Program-made: the position numbers and the translations under genes
Notes under the pieces: model-generated
The model's input: the letters and a program-made list of their open reading frames with translations, nothing else
What the model was told of the DNA's origin: nothing
The model's database searches: none
Shown: in pieces, positions 57,011-64,000 of the stretch
How the letters are laid out: each line of letters starts with the position of its first letter
Position numbering within the stretch: position 1 is the first letter of the stretch
Origin: Paenibacillus contaminans
GTDB lineage: Bacteria > Bacillota > Bacilli > Paenibacillales > NBRC-103111
Assembly (NCBI RefSeq): GCF_003285015.1
Contig: NZ_QMFB01000003.1
Coordinates: forward strand, 1-64,000
DNA length: 64,000 nucleotides
Reading direction: 5' to 3'

Positions 57011-57464
57011 CTACATTACCTTCTGGAGCATAACGGGCAGCTTATTCAAAGCTTTCCACTGCTCGTTTTCGTAAGCTCCGACCAAAACGCCCTGTCCAAG
57101 ATCGTAATAATAAAATCTTTTCCAGCAGCCATACTCCTCCAGCAGCTCCGAAAATATTTTGAAAATCCCCATATCCAACCAGTCATTGTCTACAGCCAAT
57201 TCATATTTGTATGCCTTTCCGTCAATCGTAAAAGAAACCCGGATCTCATTATTTTCTATGTCCACATAATCGGCAATATCGTTGACAAGGATTTCATCCT
57301 TCAATAAATCGGAAATTCTCTCAATAATCGGAATGTAATCCCTGTGATCTTCAATAAATCGGAAATTCTCTCAATAATCGGAATGTAATCCCTGTGATCT
57401 TCAATACATCCAAATACCAGATGTCATCACTAGGGTACGTAAAAGAATGATCGTCCAAAGCCAT
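57011..57464 (-). pseudogene. frameshifted small hypothetical gene
   Basis: A 97-codon frame opens only at a TTG (57302-57304) and encodes an acidic protein with FTIDGKAYKYELAVDNDW and CWKRFYYYDLGQGVLVGAY. The protein-like reading continues upstream as IEDHRDYIPIIERISDLL but has no start codon; an ATG at about 57462-57464 (MALDDHSFTYPSDDIWYLDV) lies in another frame. One missing base near WYLDV would join the two. A 50-bp tandem duplication at 57299-57406 further breaks the frame. No family is recognised. The adjoining 57537-57811 holds only short broken frames. Confidence 0.55.
57299..57406. repeat. perfect tandem duplication, 50-bp unit, 2.16 copies
   Basis: Bases 57299-57348 and 57349-57398 are identical, and the first eight bases of a third unit continue to 57406. 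The unit length is not a multiple of three, so each copy shifts the overlapping reading frame. Perfect identity points to a recent event or an assembly artefact. Confidence 0.95.
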
Positions 57465-57811
57465 TTCCGAACCCAAGGAAATATATAAAAGCAGGTAAAT
57501 CATTAAATACCTGACTACCGAAAATCCGCCGATCAAAACAAATAAATACCGTTATAATAACGATTCAACACGGTCAAAAAGCTTCCGTATCATTTGCCCG
57601 CAATCAGCATTCTTCGGGGTATCGTTTCTATTCCTTATCGCTTTTCATATGAATAATCTGAATGACTTTGCCTAAAATATCCTCCTTGGAAACTGCCCCT
57701 AAGCTCCTGCTATCTGCGCTGTTTCTTCGGTTATATTTCTAACAAATCTTTCCACGCTAATCATTCGCGAAGCTTGTCAAATTTCCTCTCGCCTTAGCAT
57801 AGTGCCGCAAC

Positions 57812-57840
57812 AAAAAAACACTCTCAATAAAGAGAGTGCT
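57812..57840 (-). terminator. terminator after the sigma-54 activator gene
   Basis: CACTCTC and GAGAGTG pair around TTTATT, followed by TTTTTTT on the minus strand, 26 bases past the stop codon at 57866. Confidence 0.88.
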
Positions 57841-57865
57841 CAGGGCCGTCATAACCGGACATTAA

Positions 57866-59329
57866 TTACAACGTATCGCCATACTTATCCAACTTATCGT
57901 AAAAAGCGGACTTGCTCATCCCAAGCTGCTTCGCCGCTTTTTGCTTGTCTCCTCCCGCTTCGGCTAGCGCTTGCCGCAGCAGCTGCCGCTCGTGGAATTC
58001 CATCGCGGATTTCCATGAATGCCGCGGCGCTTCGGAAACCGCCTGCGATACCTCCTTGCTTGACCGGCTGCCAACGCCAACCCCCGCCAGCACCTCAGGC
58101 GACAAATCCCCCGCTTCGATCGCATCCCCCAGTCTGACGAATAACGCCCGCTCCAGAACATTGCGCAGCTCGCGGACGTTTCCCGGCCAGTCATAAGCCA
58201 TAAGCAGCGCTTCCGCCTCCGGCGTGACGGTTACAGGCTCCGTACCCAGCTCATTTTGCAATTGAACCAAAAGCTCGCGGATCAGCAGGGGCACATCCTC
58301 CCGGCGCTCGCGAAGCGGAGGAACGTTCAACACGATTACGTGAAGTCTGTAAAATAAATCCCTTCGGAATTTCCCTTCCTCCACAAGCTCTTGCAGATTC
58401 CGATTCGTCGCCGCGATAATGCGCACGTCCACAGGTTCGGGCTTGATCGAGCCGACCGGCTCAATCTCCTTTTCCTGCAAAACTCGCAGCAGCTTCGCCT
58501 GCAAATGCAGCGGCAGCTCGCCGATTTCGTCAAGAAAAATCGTCCCTTTATCCGCAAGCGCAAACTTTCCTTTTTTGCCTTGGCGGCTGGCGCCCGTAAA
58601 CGAACCTTCCTTGTAGCCGAACAGCTCGGATTCAAACAGCTGCTCCGGTATCGACGCGCAATTCACTGCTATAAATGGACCGTAAAACCGCACGCTTTCC
58701 CGATGAATGGCATGTGCGAACAGTTCCTTGCCCGTTCCGCTTTCCCCGCCGATCAGAATCGTGCTGCCCGATTTTGCCGCCCGCGCTGCCGTCAGCTTAA
58801 CCTCCTCGAGTGCGCTGCTTTTGCCGACGATATGCGAGAAGCTGTATTTGGCTCTTGTCGGGGACGTCTTTTTGTCGCGCATATCCGAGTGCAAATATTT
58901 GTTGATTTCTTTATATTTTTCGTTCATGGCAAACAACCGGTCGATATCGTCGAACATGATTTTTCCGACAACCGCCACCACTTCGCCGTCGCTGACGATC
59001 GGGATCCGGCTCGCTATCATCCAATGTCCGTTGATCAGCTGCAAATCGCCGAATTCCGCCCTTCCCGTTTTGGCGACGATATGAAGCCGGGTGTTATCGA
59101 TGATTTCGGTTACGTGGCGGCCGGACATACTGCTCACCGTCTGCCCAATGTATGAAGCATACGTTTCATTTGCCGTCAAAATACGGCCCTCCGCATCGGC
59201 GATCACGACGCCCTCATTCGCATCCTCCAGCGCGAACTTGTAGAGCCGCGAAGCATTTTCCGCGTTTGCCGCCTGTTCGGACAAGCTGCGGAGCAGACGA
59301 TGCACCCAGCCGTTTTTCGTAATACGCAT
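57866..59329 (-). CDS. sigma-54-dependent transcriptional activator (PAS, AAA+, Fis HTH)
   Basis: From ATG 59327-59329 the protein has 487 residues. A PAS domain (about 25-130, EDANEGVVIADAEGRILTAN) precedes the AAA+ domain with Walker A GGESGTGKE, the sigma-54 contact loop as GSFTGA (GAFTGA in most members), GTIFLDEIGELPL and the arginine-finger region. A Fis-type HTH (DKQKAAKQLGMSKSAFYDKL) ends it. It should read a small ligand through PAS and drive a -24/-12 promoter. The only such promoter seen is that of scoA, 1.4 kb downstream on the same strand. Confidence 0.95.
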   Translation of the reverse strand: MRITKNGWVHRLLRSLSEQAANAENASRLYKFALEDANEGVVIADAEGRILTANETYASYIGQTVSSMSGRHVTEIIDNTRLHIVAKTGRAEFGDLQLINGHWMIASRIPIVSDGEVVAVVGKIMFDDIDRLFAMNEKYKEINKYLHSDMRDKKTSPTRAKYSFSHIVGKSSALEEVKLTAARAAKSGSTILIGGESGTGKELFAHAIHRESVRFYGPFIAVNCASIPEQLFESELFGYKEGSFTGASRQGKKGKFALADKGTIFLDEIGELPLHLQAKLLRVLQEKEIEPVGSIKPEPVDVRIIAATNRNLQELVEEGKFRRDLFYRLHVIVLNVPPLRERREDVPLLIRELLVQLQNELGTEPVTVTPEAEALLMAYDWPGNVRELRNVLERALFVRLGDAIEAGDLSPEVLAGVGVGSRSSKEVSQAVSEAPRHSWKSAMEFHERQLLRQALAEAGGDKQKAAKQLGMSKSAFYDKLDKYGDTL

Positions 59330-59416
59330 GTTCTCTTCACCTACGTTCCAAAAATTCCGCATAAGGTTATGAATATAGTATCACATCTTACGAGGACTTG
59401 GCTTACCGACCGACAT

Positions 59417-59467
59417 CAACAAAAAAAAGAGCCCGTTCCCAACCCTCGGAAACGAAGCTCTCTTTTT
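59417..59467 (-). terminator. terminator after the ceramidase-family gene
   Basis: On the minus strand AGAGCTTCGTTTCC pairs with GGAACGGGCTCT with one bulge, followed by TTTTTTTT, just past the stop codon at 59476. Confidence 0.8.
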
Positions 59468-59475
59468 ATGAACAG

Positions 59476-60783
59476 CTATGAATTCTGCGACTTCCCGGCT
59501 TGGCCGCCTGCCAGCAAATAATCGACCGTTTCCTTGATGATGCCTTCCGAAGCTTGCGAGAACGGTGAGCACAGCCCGAAATAATAGTAAGATCCCGTCG
59601 CTTCGTACCCGCCCTCATTCAACTGCTCGGCGGTCGACACGTAACCGATCATGCCGTTGCTGTATGCGACAGGAAGAACGTCTCCAGCTGACACTGCCTT
59701 TACATACAAGCCATATTCCACGACCATCTCGGCATTCATGGAGAGCAGCGTCAAACCCTCGGCAATGTCGAGCCGCACCAGCTCGAGAGGGACCGATTCC
59801 CGAATCAGCGTTGAATCATGCAATAATTGATCGGCCCAATTCCGCTCCCTTTCCTCGCCTTTTTCAAGCGCCTCTTCAAGCATCTCTCGGGACGGTACAA
59901 GCTGATAGGGCAGCTCGCAGGAAGCGTAATCTCCATTCAGTTTTCGCAGTGTTAGCTTCTGCAGGGAACCGTCCAGCGCACGAAGTACCGCTCCTTTGAG
60001 GCGTGCTCCCATCTCGCGGACCTCCGCATCGCCTCCGTTGTAAAATTTTCCGTCGCGAACCAGAGCAGGCCTTATATTGCCGCAGCAGCCTTGCAAAAAC
60101 AGAGCGACCGACCGGCCGCCAAGCTCGCGCTCGACCTCTTCCATCGCAATACCGCTGTATTCTGCGGAAATTAGATTGGCATTCGTCACCGTCGGATGGC
60201 ATGTATAATGAACGAATAATGCTTTCGTTTCACCGGATTCGTTTCTAAAGCGGATTACGGTAACCGCATTATCGTTCGGCCCTTCCGGGTTCGGTTCGAA
60301 ATGAACGACACCGTTCATGTACTTACGGCGGTTAACGCCGACATCGCAGGTGCTTGATCCCCGTTCTACCGTAACCGGCTCCAAATTGCTCTGCGCTTCC
60401 TCAACGCAGGCGACCAGCTTGTTTTCCAGGGATTGTACATAGGACTCGTCGATAAGACCGATGTGCGGCATTAACGCCGACGTTTGCGGGCCCGAATGGC
60501 TGTGCGACGCAGTCAGTATGACGTCGGATCTCCTCAAACCGAAACGCTCCGTGAGCTTTCCGATCAGCTTCTCCATTCGTTCCGTGCCCCACCAAATCAT
60601 GTCGGCGGATGCAACCAGTTGTTTATGCCGAGCCGTTTCGTCAATTTGTTCAAATAAAGCGACGCGAAGATATATAGGGTGGCTTACGCCATCCATGACG
60701 CCTTTTCGGTGTCCGTAGCCCGCTAGCGGTACGGGATGCTCCGGAGTGATATCGATTTTAGCCGTGCCGAGCAGCAAATCCAT
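59476..60783 (-). CDS. neutral/alkaline non-lysosomal ceramidase N-terminal domain protein
   Basis: The 435-residue product begins GTAKIDITPEHPVPLAGYGHR, the family opening, and has the metal-binding and catalytic region TASHSHSGPQTSA, VHYTCHPTVTNANLISAEYSG and LFLQGCCGNIRP. Family enzymes hydrolyse amide bonds in ceramide, but bacterial members of this short type lack the second domain and often sit in sugar or polyol loci, so the substrate is uncertain. No signal peptide is present, so it should act in the cytoplasm. It is divergent from the GntR-fusion gene. Confidence 0.88.
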   Translation of the reverse strand: MDLLLGTAKIDITPEHPVPLAGYGHRKGVMDGVSHPIYLRVALFEQIDETARHKQLVASADMIWWGTERMEKLIGKLTERFGLRRSDVILTASHSHSGPQTSALMPHIGLIDESYVQSLENKLVACVEEAQSNLEPVTVERGSSTCDVGVNRRKYMNGVVHFEPNPEGPNDNAVTVIRFRNESGETKALFVHYTCHPTVTNANLISAEYSGIAMEEVERELGGRSVALFLQGCCGNIRPALVRDGKFYNGGDAEVREMGARLKGAVLRALDGSLQKLTLRKLNGDYASCELPYQLVPSREMLEEALEKGEERERNWADQLLHDSTLIRESVPLELVRLDIAEGLTLLSMNAEMVVEYGLYVKAVSAGDVLPVAYSNGMIGYVSTAEQLNEGGYEATGSYYYFGLCSPFSQASEGIIKETVDYLLAGGQAGKSQNS

Positions 60784-61065
60784 CGTATGATCATCTTCCT
60801 TTCATTCCTTCGAGAATACCTGTATTATAGTTGTATCGCCATTATTGTTCAATTGTTTTTTAGCCGTCGTTTCCCTTAGAATCGGGCGGCTTACACAGTA
60901 TTCATGCCGATATTCGCACAAAATCGCTCTTTTTTAACGAGCGCCGGAACGGTGAAACGAAAGGCAGCCCGGCAGCTTTCCTTGACTTTCACGGTTTCAT
61001 TCTTCATCATATATTAAACAAAGCCGATAGGCCGAACGCAGGAATTACCGATATTACAGGACAGG
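60784..61065. other. divergent intergenic region
   Basis: This 282-bp region separates the ceramidase-family gene and the GntR-fusion gene. TTGACT at 60982-60987 with CATCAT 17 bp later is a possible plus-strand promoter. I see no RNA gene or clear operator. Confidence 0.4.
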
Positions 61066-62451
61066 ATGATCGATTGCGTGAAAAGAGAACATGAATACCG
61101 ATACTTAAGGCTTGCGGATATTCTTCGCGAGCAAATTTTATCAGGGTACATCAAGCCCGGACAATTTCTGCTATCCGAAAATGAACTATGCAAATATTAC
61201 GGCATGAGCCGGACGTCCGTCCGAAAGTCGCTGGACCAGCTTCTGAAGGAGGGGCTTATCGTCAAAAAAGTGGGACAAGGCACGATCGTCTCGCCGGACG
61301 TCGAGGCGCAAGCCGAAAAACGCCGGACGCTGCGCATATTGGCCGTGACCCCTTCGCATTATTGCGATATGGCGTTGACAACGGTTATCGAAGCGTTCGA
61401 GCGCAAATATCCGACCGTCGACGTTAAGCTGCTTCGCATGCCTTCCGAACAGCTGTGGCCGACGATACGCGAAAGCCTGGAGATGGGGATCGAAGCCGAT
61501 CTCGTTCTTGTGGCGGACCGGCACTACAAAGAAGCCGATCCCGAGCGCGACTGCGTAGAGCTGAACCGGATGCTCGACAACTCGGCCGATGATATATACC
61601 CGCGGCTTCTCGAGGCTTTTACCTTGGAGGACAAGCTTCTGGCCGTTCCCGTTACCTTCTCGCCCATTTACATGGCCTACAATCCGGATATGTTCGATCA
61701 ATACGGAGTGATCCACCCTTTCGCCAACTGGACCCGCGAAGATTTTATGCGCACGGCCAAGCAGCTGACCGTCGACACGGACGGGGACGGCATCGTGGAC
61801 CAATACGGCTTTTCGTTGCCTTCGTCCATGAGCCGGTGGCCCGTAATTGCGCTTCAGAACGGCGTCGACTTCTCCGACTTGAAAAACAACGGCGATGCTT
61901 TATATACGTCGTTCGCTTTCATTCACGATATGCTGTACAGACAGCGGAGCGCCACGCTTCATCTTCCCGGGCGCTTCCAGCAATACACCGCCTTTATGAG
62001 GCAGAAAGCGGCTATGATGCTGACGACCGCGATCGAAATTGCGCATCTGAAAAGCGGAAATATGCCTTTCGAGCCGCGCGTCGCACAGCTGCCTTTCGGT
62101 CCGGAGCAGTCGACGATGCTTATCGCCAACATGCTCTCGATCCTGCCAAGCTGCAGCGATATGGAGCTGGCTGCACAGTTTATCCAAACGGCGCTCGCTC
62201 CAGATATTCAGGAAAAAATAAGCCGCGATACCGGATTTTTGTCCGTCTTGAAATCGGTAAACGCAAAGGTATGGGATCGCCGGCACCTTGAATCGCTGGA
62301 AATCGCGAGGGGCGAGCAAGCGTACGGTCTTTTCCTTCACGAGCTGTTCGACGACACGCAATCGATTGTCGAGATCGATAATGAGATGCATCTTTTCTGG
62401 TCGGGCTTGGAATCCGCAAAGGATGTTTCGGCAAGACTTGTCGATAAATAA
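61066..62451 (+). CDS. GntR-type HTH fused to an extracellular-solute-binding-protein domain
   Basis: The 461-residue protein has an N-terminal GntR HTH (about 9-77: LADILREQILSGYIKPGQ, SRTSVRKSLDQLLKEGLI). A short linker leads to a type 1 solute-binding protein fold (about 90-461) with FSPIYMAYNPDMFDQYG and a calcium-loop-like DTDGDGIVDQYG at residues 237-248. There is no signal peptide or lipobox, so the sugar-binding fold would be an intracellular sensor. It probably regulates the divergent ceramidase-family gene or itself. The start may instead be GTG 61078; AGGACAGG abuts the ATG. Confidence 0.88.
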   Translation: MIDCVKREHEYRYLRLADILREQILSGYIKPGQFLLSENELCKYYGMSRTSVRKSLDQLLKEGLIVKKVGQGTIVSPDVEAQAEKRRTLRILAVTPSHYCDMALTTVIEAFERKYPTVDVKLLRMPSEQLWPTIRESLEMGIEADLVLVADRHYKEADPERDCVELNRMLDNSADDIYPRLLEAFTLEDKLLAVPVTFSPIYMAYNPDMFDQYGVIHPFANWTREDFMRTAKQLTVDTDGDGIVDQYGFSLPSSMSRWPVIALQNGVDFSDLKNNGDALYTSFAFIHDMLYRQRSATLHLPGRFQQYTAFMRQKAAMMLTTAIEIAHLKSGNMPFEPRVAQLPFGPEQSTMLIANMLSILPSCSDMELAAQFIQTALAPDIQEKISRDTGFLSVLKSVNAKVWDRRHLESLEIARGEQAYGLFLHELFDDTQSIVEIDNEMHLFWSGLESAKDVSARLVDK

Positions 62452-62571
62452 TAATCCGAAAAACCTAATTTTTAAGAAGTTTTGTTCCACTACCATCGAG
62501 TTTATGGGATACTGAGTCGAAAATTCTCAAGTACCTCAAGATCGAAAACTACATTAAATTACAATACGCAC

Positions 62572-62618
62572 AAAAAAGAGATTGTAAATTAGCTGCGCTA
62601 ATATACAATCTCTTTTTT
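62572..62618 (+). terminator. terminator after the GntR-fusion gene
   Basis: AAAAAAGAGATTGTA pairs with TACAATCTCTTTTTT around an inner AGC/GCT stem. It can also end the minus-strand peptide gene at 62655. Confidence 0.9.
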
Positions 62619-62654
62619 ATTTGGTAAAATAATACTTGGTTAATAATTACATTA

Positions 62655-62861
62655 TTAGGACCAATCACCTTGAATTTGTTTCGATCTATCACTTACCGAA
62701 CGGCTGAACGTTAGAAACAGAGCTTTGGATTCCGCCCCGGATAGTTCGGACGAATCTACCTCTTGACCCACACTGAAAGTGCTTTCATTTTTAAGTGTTT
62801 CGGAAGATTTCATCGACTTTACAGCAGAATGAAGATTAGGCGACAGTTGAATTGTTGTCAT
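62655..62861 (-). CDS. small peptide gene, possible signal-peptide precursor
   Basis: A 68-residue protein starts at ATG 62859-62861, eight bases after AGGAGG, a very strong site. It has no cysteine, no transmembrane helix and is rich in Ser, Glu and Lys. The C-terminus is VSDRSKQIQGDWS, with the only Trp at the penultimate position. It is divergent from a ComP-like kinase gene 72 bases away. A C-terminal Trp and a kinase of this type recall the ComX pheromone precursor, which carries a prenylated Trp near its end, but sequence similarity to ComX is not clear and no comQ is visible. Confidence 0.6.
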   Translation of the reverse strand: MTTIQLSPNLHSAVKSMKSSETLKNESTFSVGQEVDSSELSGAESKALFLTFSRSVSDRSKQIQGDWS

Positions 62862-62933
62862 TTGGTATTTCCTCCTTTTTTTATTTATACTACATCATTA
62901 TATCAAATAAGGTTATATTTGGGGAGTGGTTAT

Positions 62934-64000
62934 ATGAATAAAAACATACTAAAACAGATAGTATTGGTTATTTTTGTCGGCATATTAGTATGGTGTCTAT
63001 CAATAACCTTGCGATTCCCTTATTTAGGAATCAGCTTAGAACAAGCGACGCTAGGTCATTGGGTTATCAATAAATTGAATAATGATAGTTTTAGTGAAAA
63101 ATATGATCTACAAGTCGGGGATATCGTTCGAAAAATCAACGGCAAAAGTCCAGGCGAATATTCAACGGTAAAAAAATGGGGAATCGTCGAAAAAGCTAAT
63201 CATTTATTCATTACAAGAGATGGCAGTGATCGCGATATTTTTATTCAGACTAATAATAAACTTACGTATGATATATTTCCGGTTTTAGAAGGTATATTAA
63301 GTTTACTGCTTGGCGGAATACTATATATGACTATTCGGCATTCCAAGTCAGCAAGATTGCTGTCATTCGTTTTTTTAGCTATCGGAACCATCTGGATCAG
63401 CTTCGGCGCTTCCGTTAGAGGGGATGAAATAGGGAAAATATTTATTGGCAGTTTAATGATGTGCCTTCATATCTTCTTCCTTCAATTTCTCGTCATTTTT
63501 TTCAAAGAGAAAGGCGACATCCATCTTCCTATTAACGTATTCAAATATCTTTATGCCATAGTTATTTTAGACATTTTTATTAGATTCTCGTATTTCTCAC
63601 CAACACTCGCACCGATTGTTTACCGCTACATCAATAACGTACCGCTGTTTTTTTTCATACCCGGATTTTTAATCAATATATTTATTTTATCTTACGTATT
63701 TTTCAAATATCATAAACAAAAACCGCACCTTTCGACAATGATCAAAACCGTATGGATTTGTATATTGCTTTCCTTTTTACCTGTAATCTGTTTATCTTTC
63801 GTACCCTTGCTAGTAAACGGAAGTTACTACATACATGCTAATTACACAAGCTGGTTCATCTTGCTTTTTCCCGCTTCTTTTGCATATTTGATCGCTTCCA
63901 ACCAGTTGTATGACATCGGACTCGTCCTGCGGCGCTTTATGCTTGCCGGTATGATCTCGATCGTACCGAGCGGTGTTTTCACAGTCATAAACGCTCTAAT
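62934..64000 (+). CDS. ComP-like sensor kinase, N-terminal part (cut by window end)
   Basis: The frame runs from ATG 62934 (GGGGAG upstream) to the window edge, about 355 codons. A first helix (residues 4-25) leads to an extracytoplasmic PDZ-like domain (about 30-105, EKYDLQVGDIVRKINGK). Seven or so helices follow (about 115-350). This layout is that of B. subtilis ComP before its kinase domain, which would lie past the edge. The DNA is clearly more AT-rich than the rest of the window, suggesting recent acquisition. Its ligand may be the product of the adjacent divergent peptide gene. Confidence 0.78.
   Translation, partial: MNKNILKQIVLVIFVGILVWCLSITLRFPYLGISLEQATLGHWVINKLNNDSFSEKYDLQVGDIVRKINGKSPGEYSTVKKWGIVEKANHLFITRDGSDRDIFIQTNNKLTYDIFPVLEGILSLLLGGILYMTIRHSKSARLLSFVFLAIGTIWISFGASVRGDEIGKIFIGSLMMCLHIFFLQFLVIFFKEKGDIHLPINVFKYLYAIVILDIFIRFSYFSPTLAPIVYRYINNVPLFFFIPGFLINIFILSYVFFKYHKQKPHLSTMIKTVWICILLSFLPVICLSFVPLLVNGSYYIHANYTSWFILLFPASFAYLIASNQLYDIGLVLRRFMLAGMISIVPSGVFTVINAL

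Overview
The window looks like a chromosomal segment of a spore-forming, moderately GC-balanced member of the Bacillales, most likely Paenibacillaceae (Paenibacillus or a close relative such as Cohnella). The evidence is a long block whose gene order matches the Bacillus subtilis yqe/yqf cluster (rpsU-yqeY-yqeZ-floA ... yqfC-yqfD-phoH-pgpH-ybeY-dgkA-cdd-era-yqzL-recO-glyQ-glyS-yqxD-dnaG-sigA ... trmK-yqfO), sporulation genes yqfC/yqfD, strong AGGAGG ribosome binding sites, and an RNase P RNA that looks type A rather than the type B of Bacillus.

Layout. 1-5.4 kb: a minus-strand operon encoding a secreted/membrane protein, an ABC ATPase, an ABC permease and a coiled-coil membrane protein cut by the window edge. 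5.5-12.3 kb: TerC-type membrane protein, pterin dehydratase, thiI with a partner cysteine desulfurase, a lytic transglycosylase and small hypothetical genes. 12.4-15 kb: a subtilisin-like protease and rnpB. 15-41 kb: the conserved housekeeping cluster, almost all on the minus strand, with a T-box in front of glyQS and an oppositely oriented amj gene between era and cdd. 41-43 kb: an ACT-domain malic enzyme. 42.7-47.9 kb: an amino-sugar operon (AraC regulator, two Gfo/Idh/MocA oxidoreductases, nagB, nagA). 47.9-52 kb: a single reading frame joining a TetR repressor to an FAD oxidoreductase, with palindromic operators in its promoter, then a GGDEF-EAL protein. 52-59.4 kb: a ketone-body / 3-hydroxybutyrate operon (scoA-scoB-SDR dehydrogenase-3-hydroxyacyl-CoA dehydrogenase-thiolase) preceded by a textbook sigma-54 promoter and, upstream, a sigma-54 activator gene; between them lie three evenly spaced dyad sites and a decayed AT-rich gene carrying a 50-bp tandem duplication. 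59.4-62.5 kb: a ceramidase-family gene and a divergent GntR / solute-binding fusion. 62.6-64 kb: an AT-rich end with a 68-residue peptide gene divergent from a ComP-like sensor kinase that runs off the window.

The most unusual parts are the TetR-oxidoreductase fusion with three matching palindromes, the sigma-54 ketone-body system with its phased dyad array, the compact T-box without an evident glycine specifier, and the peptide/ComP-like pair at the right edge. All functions are inferred from sequence reading only; no database search was run.
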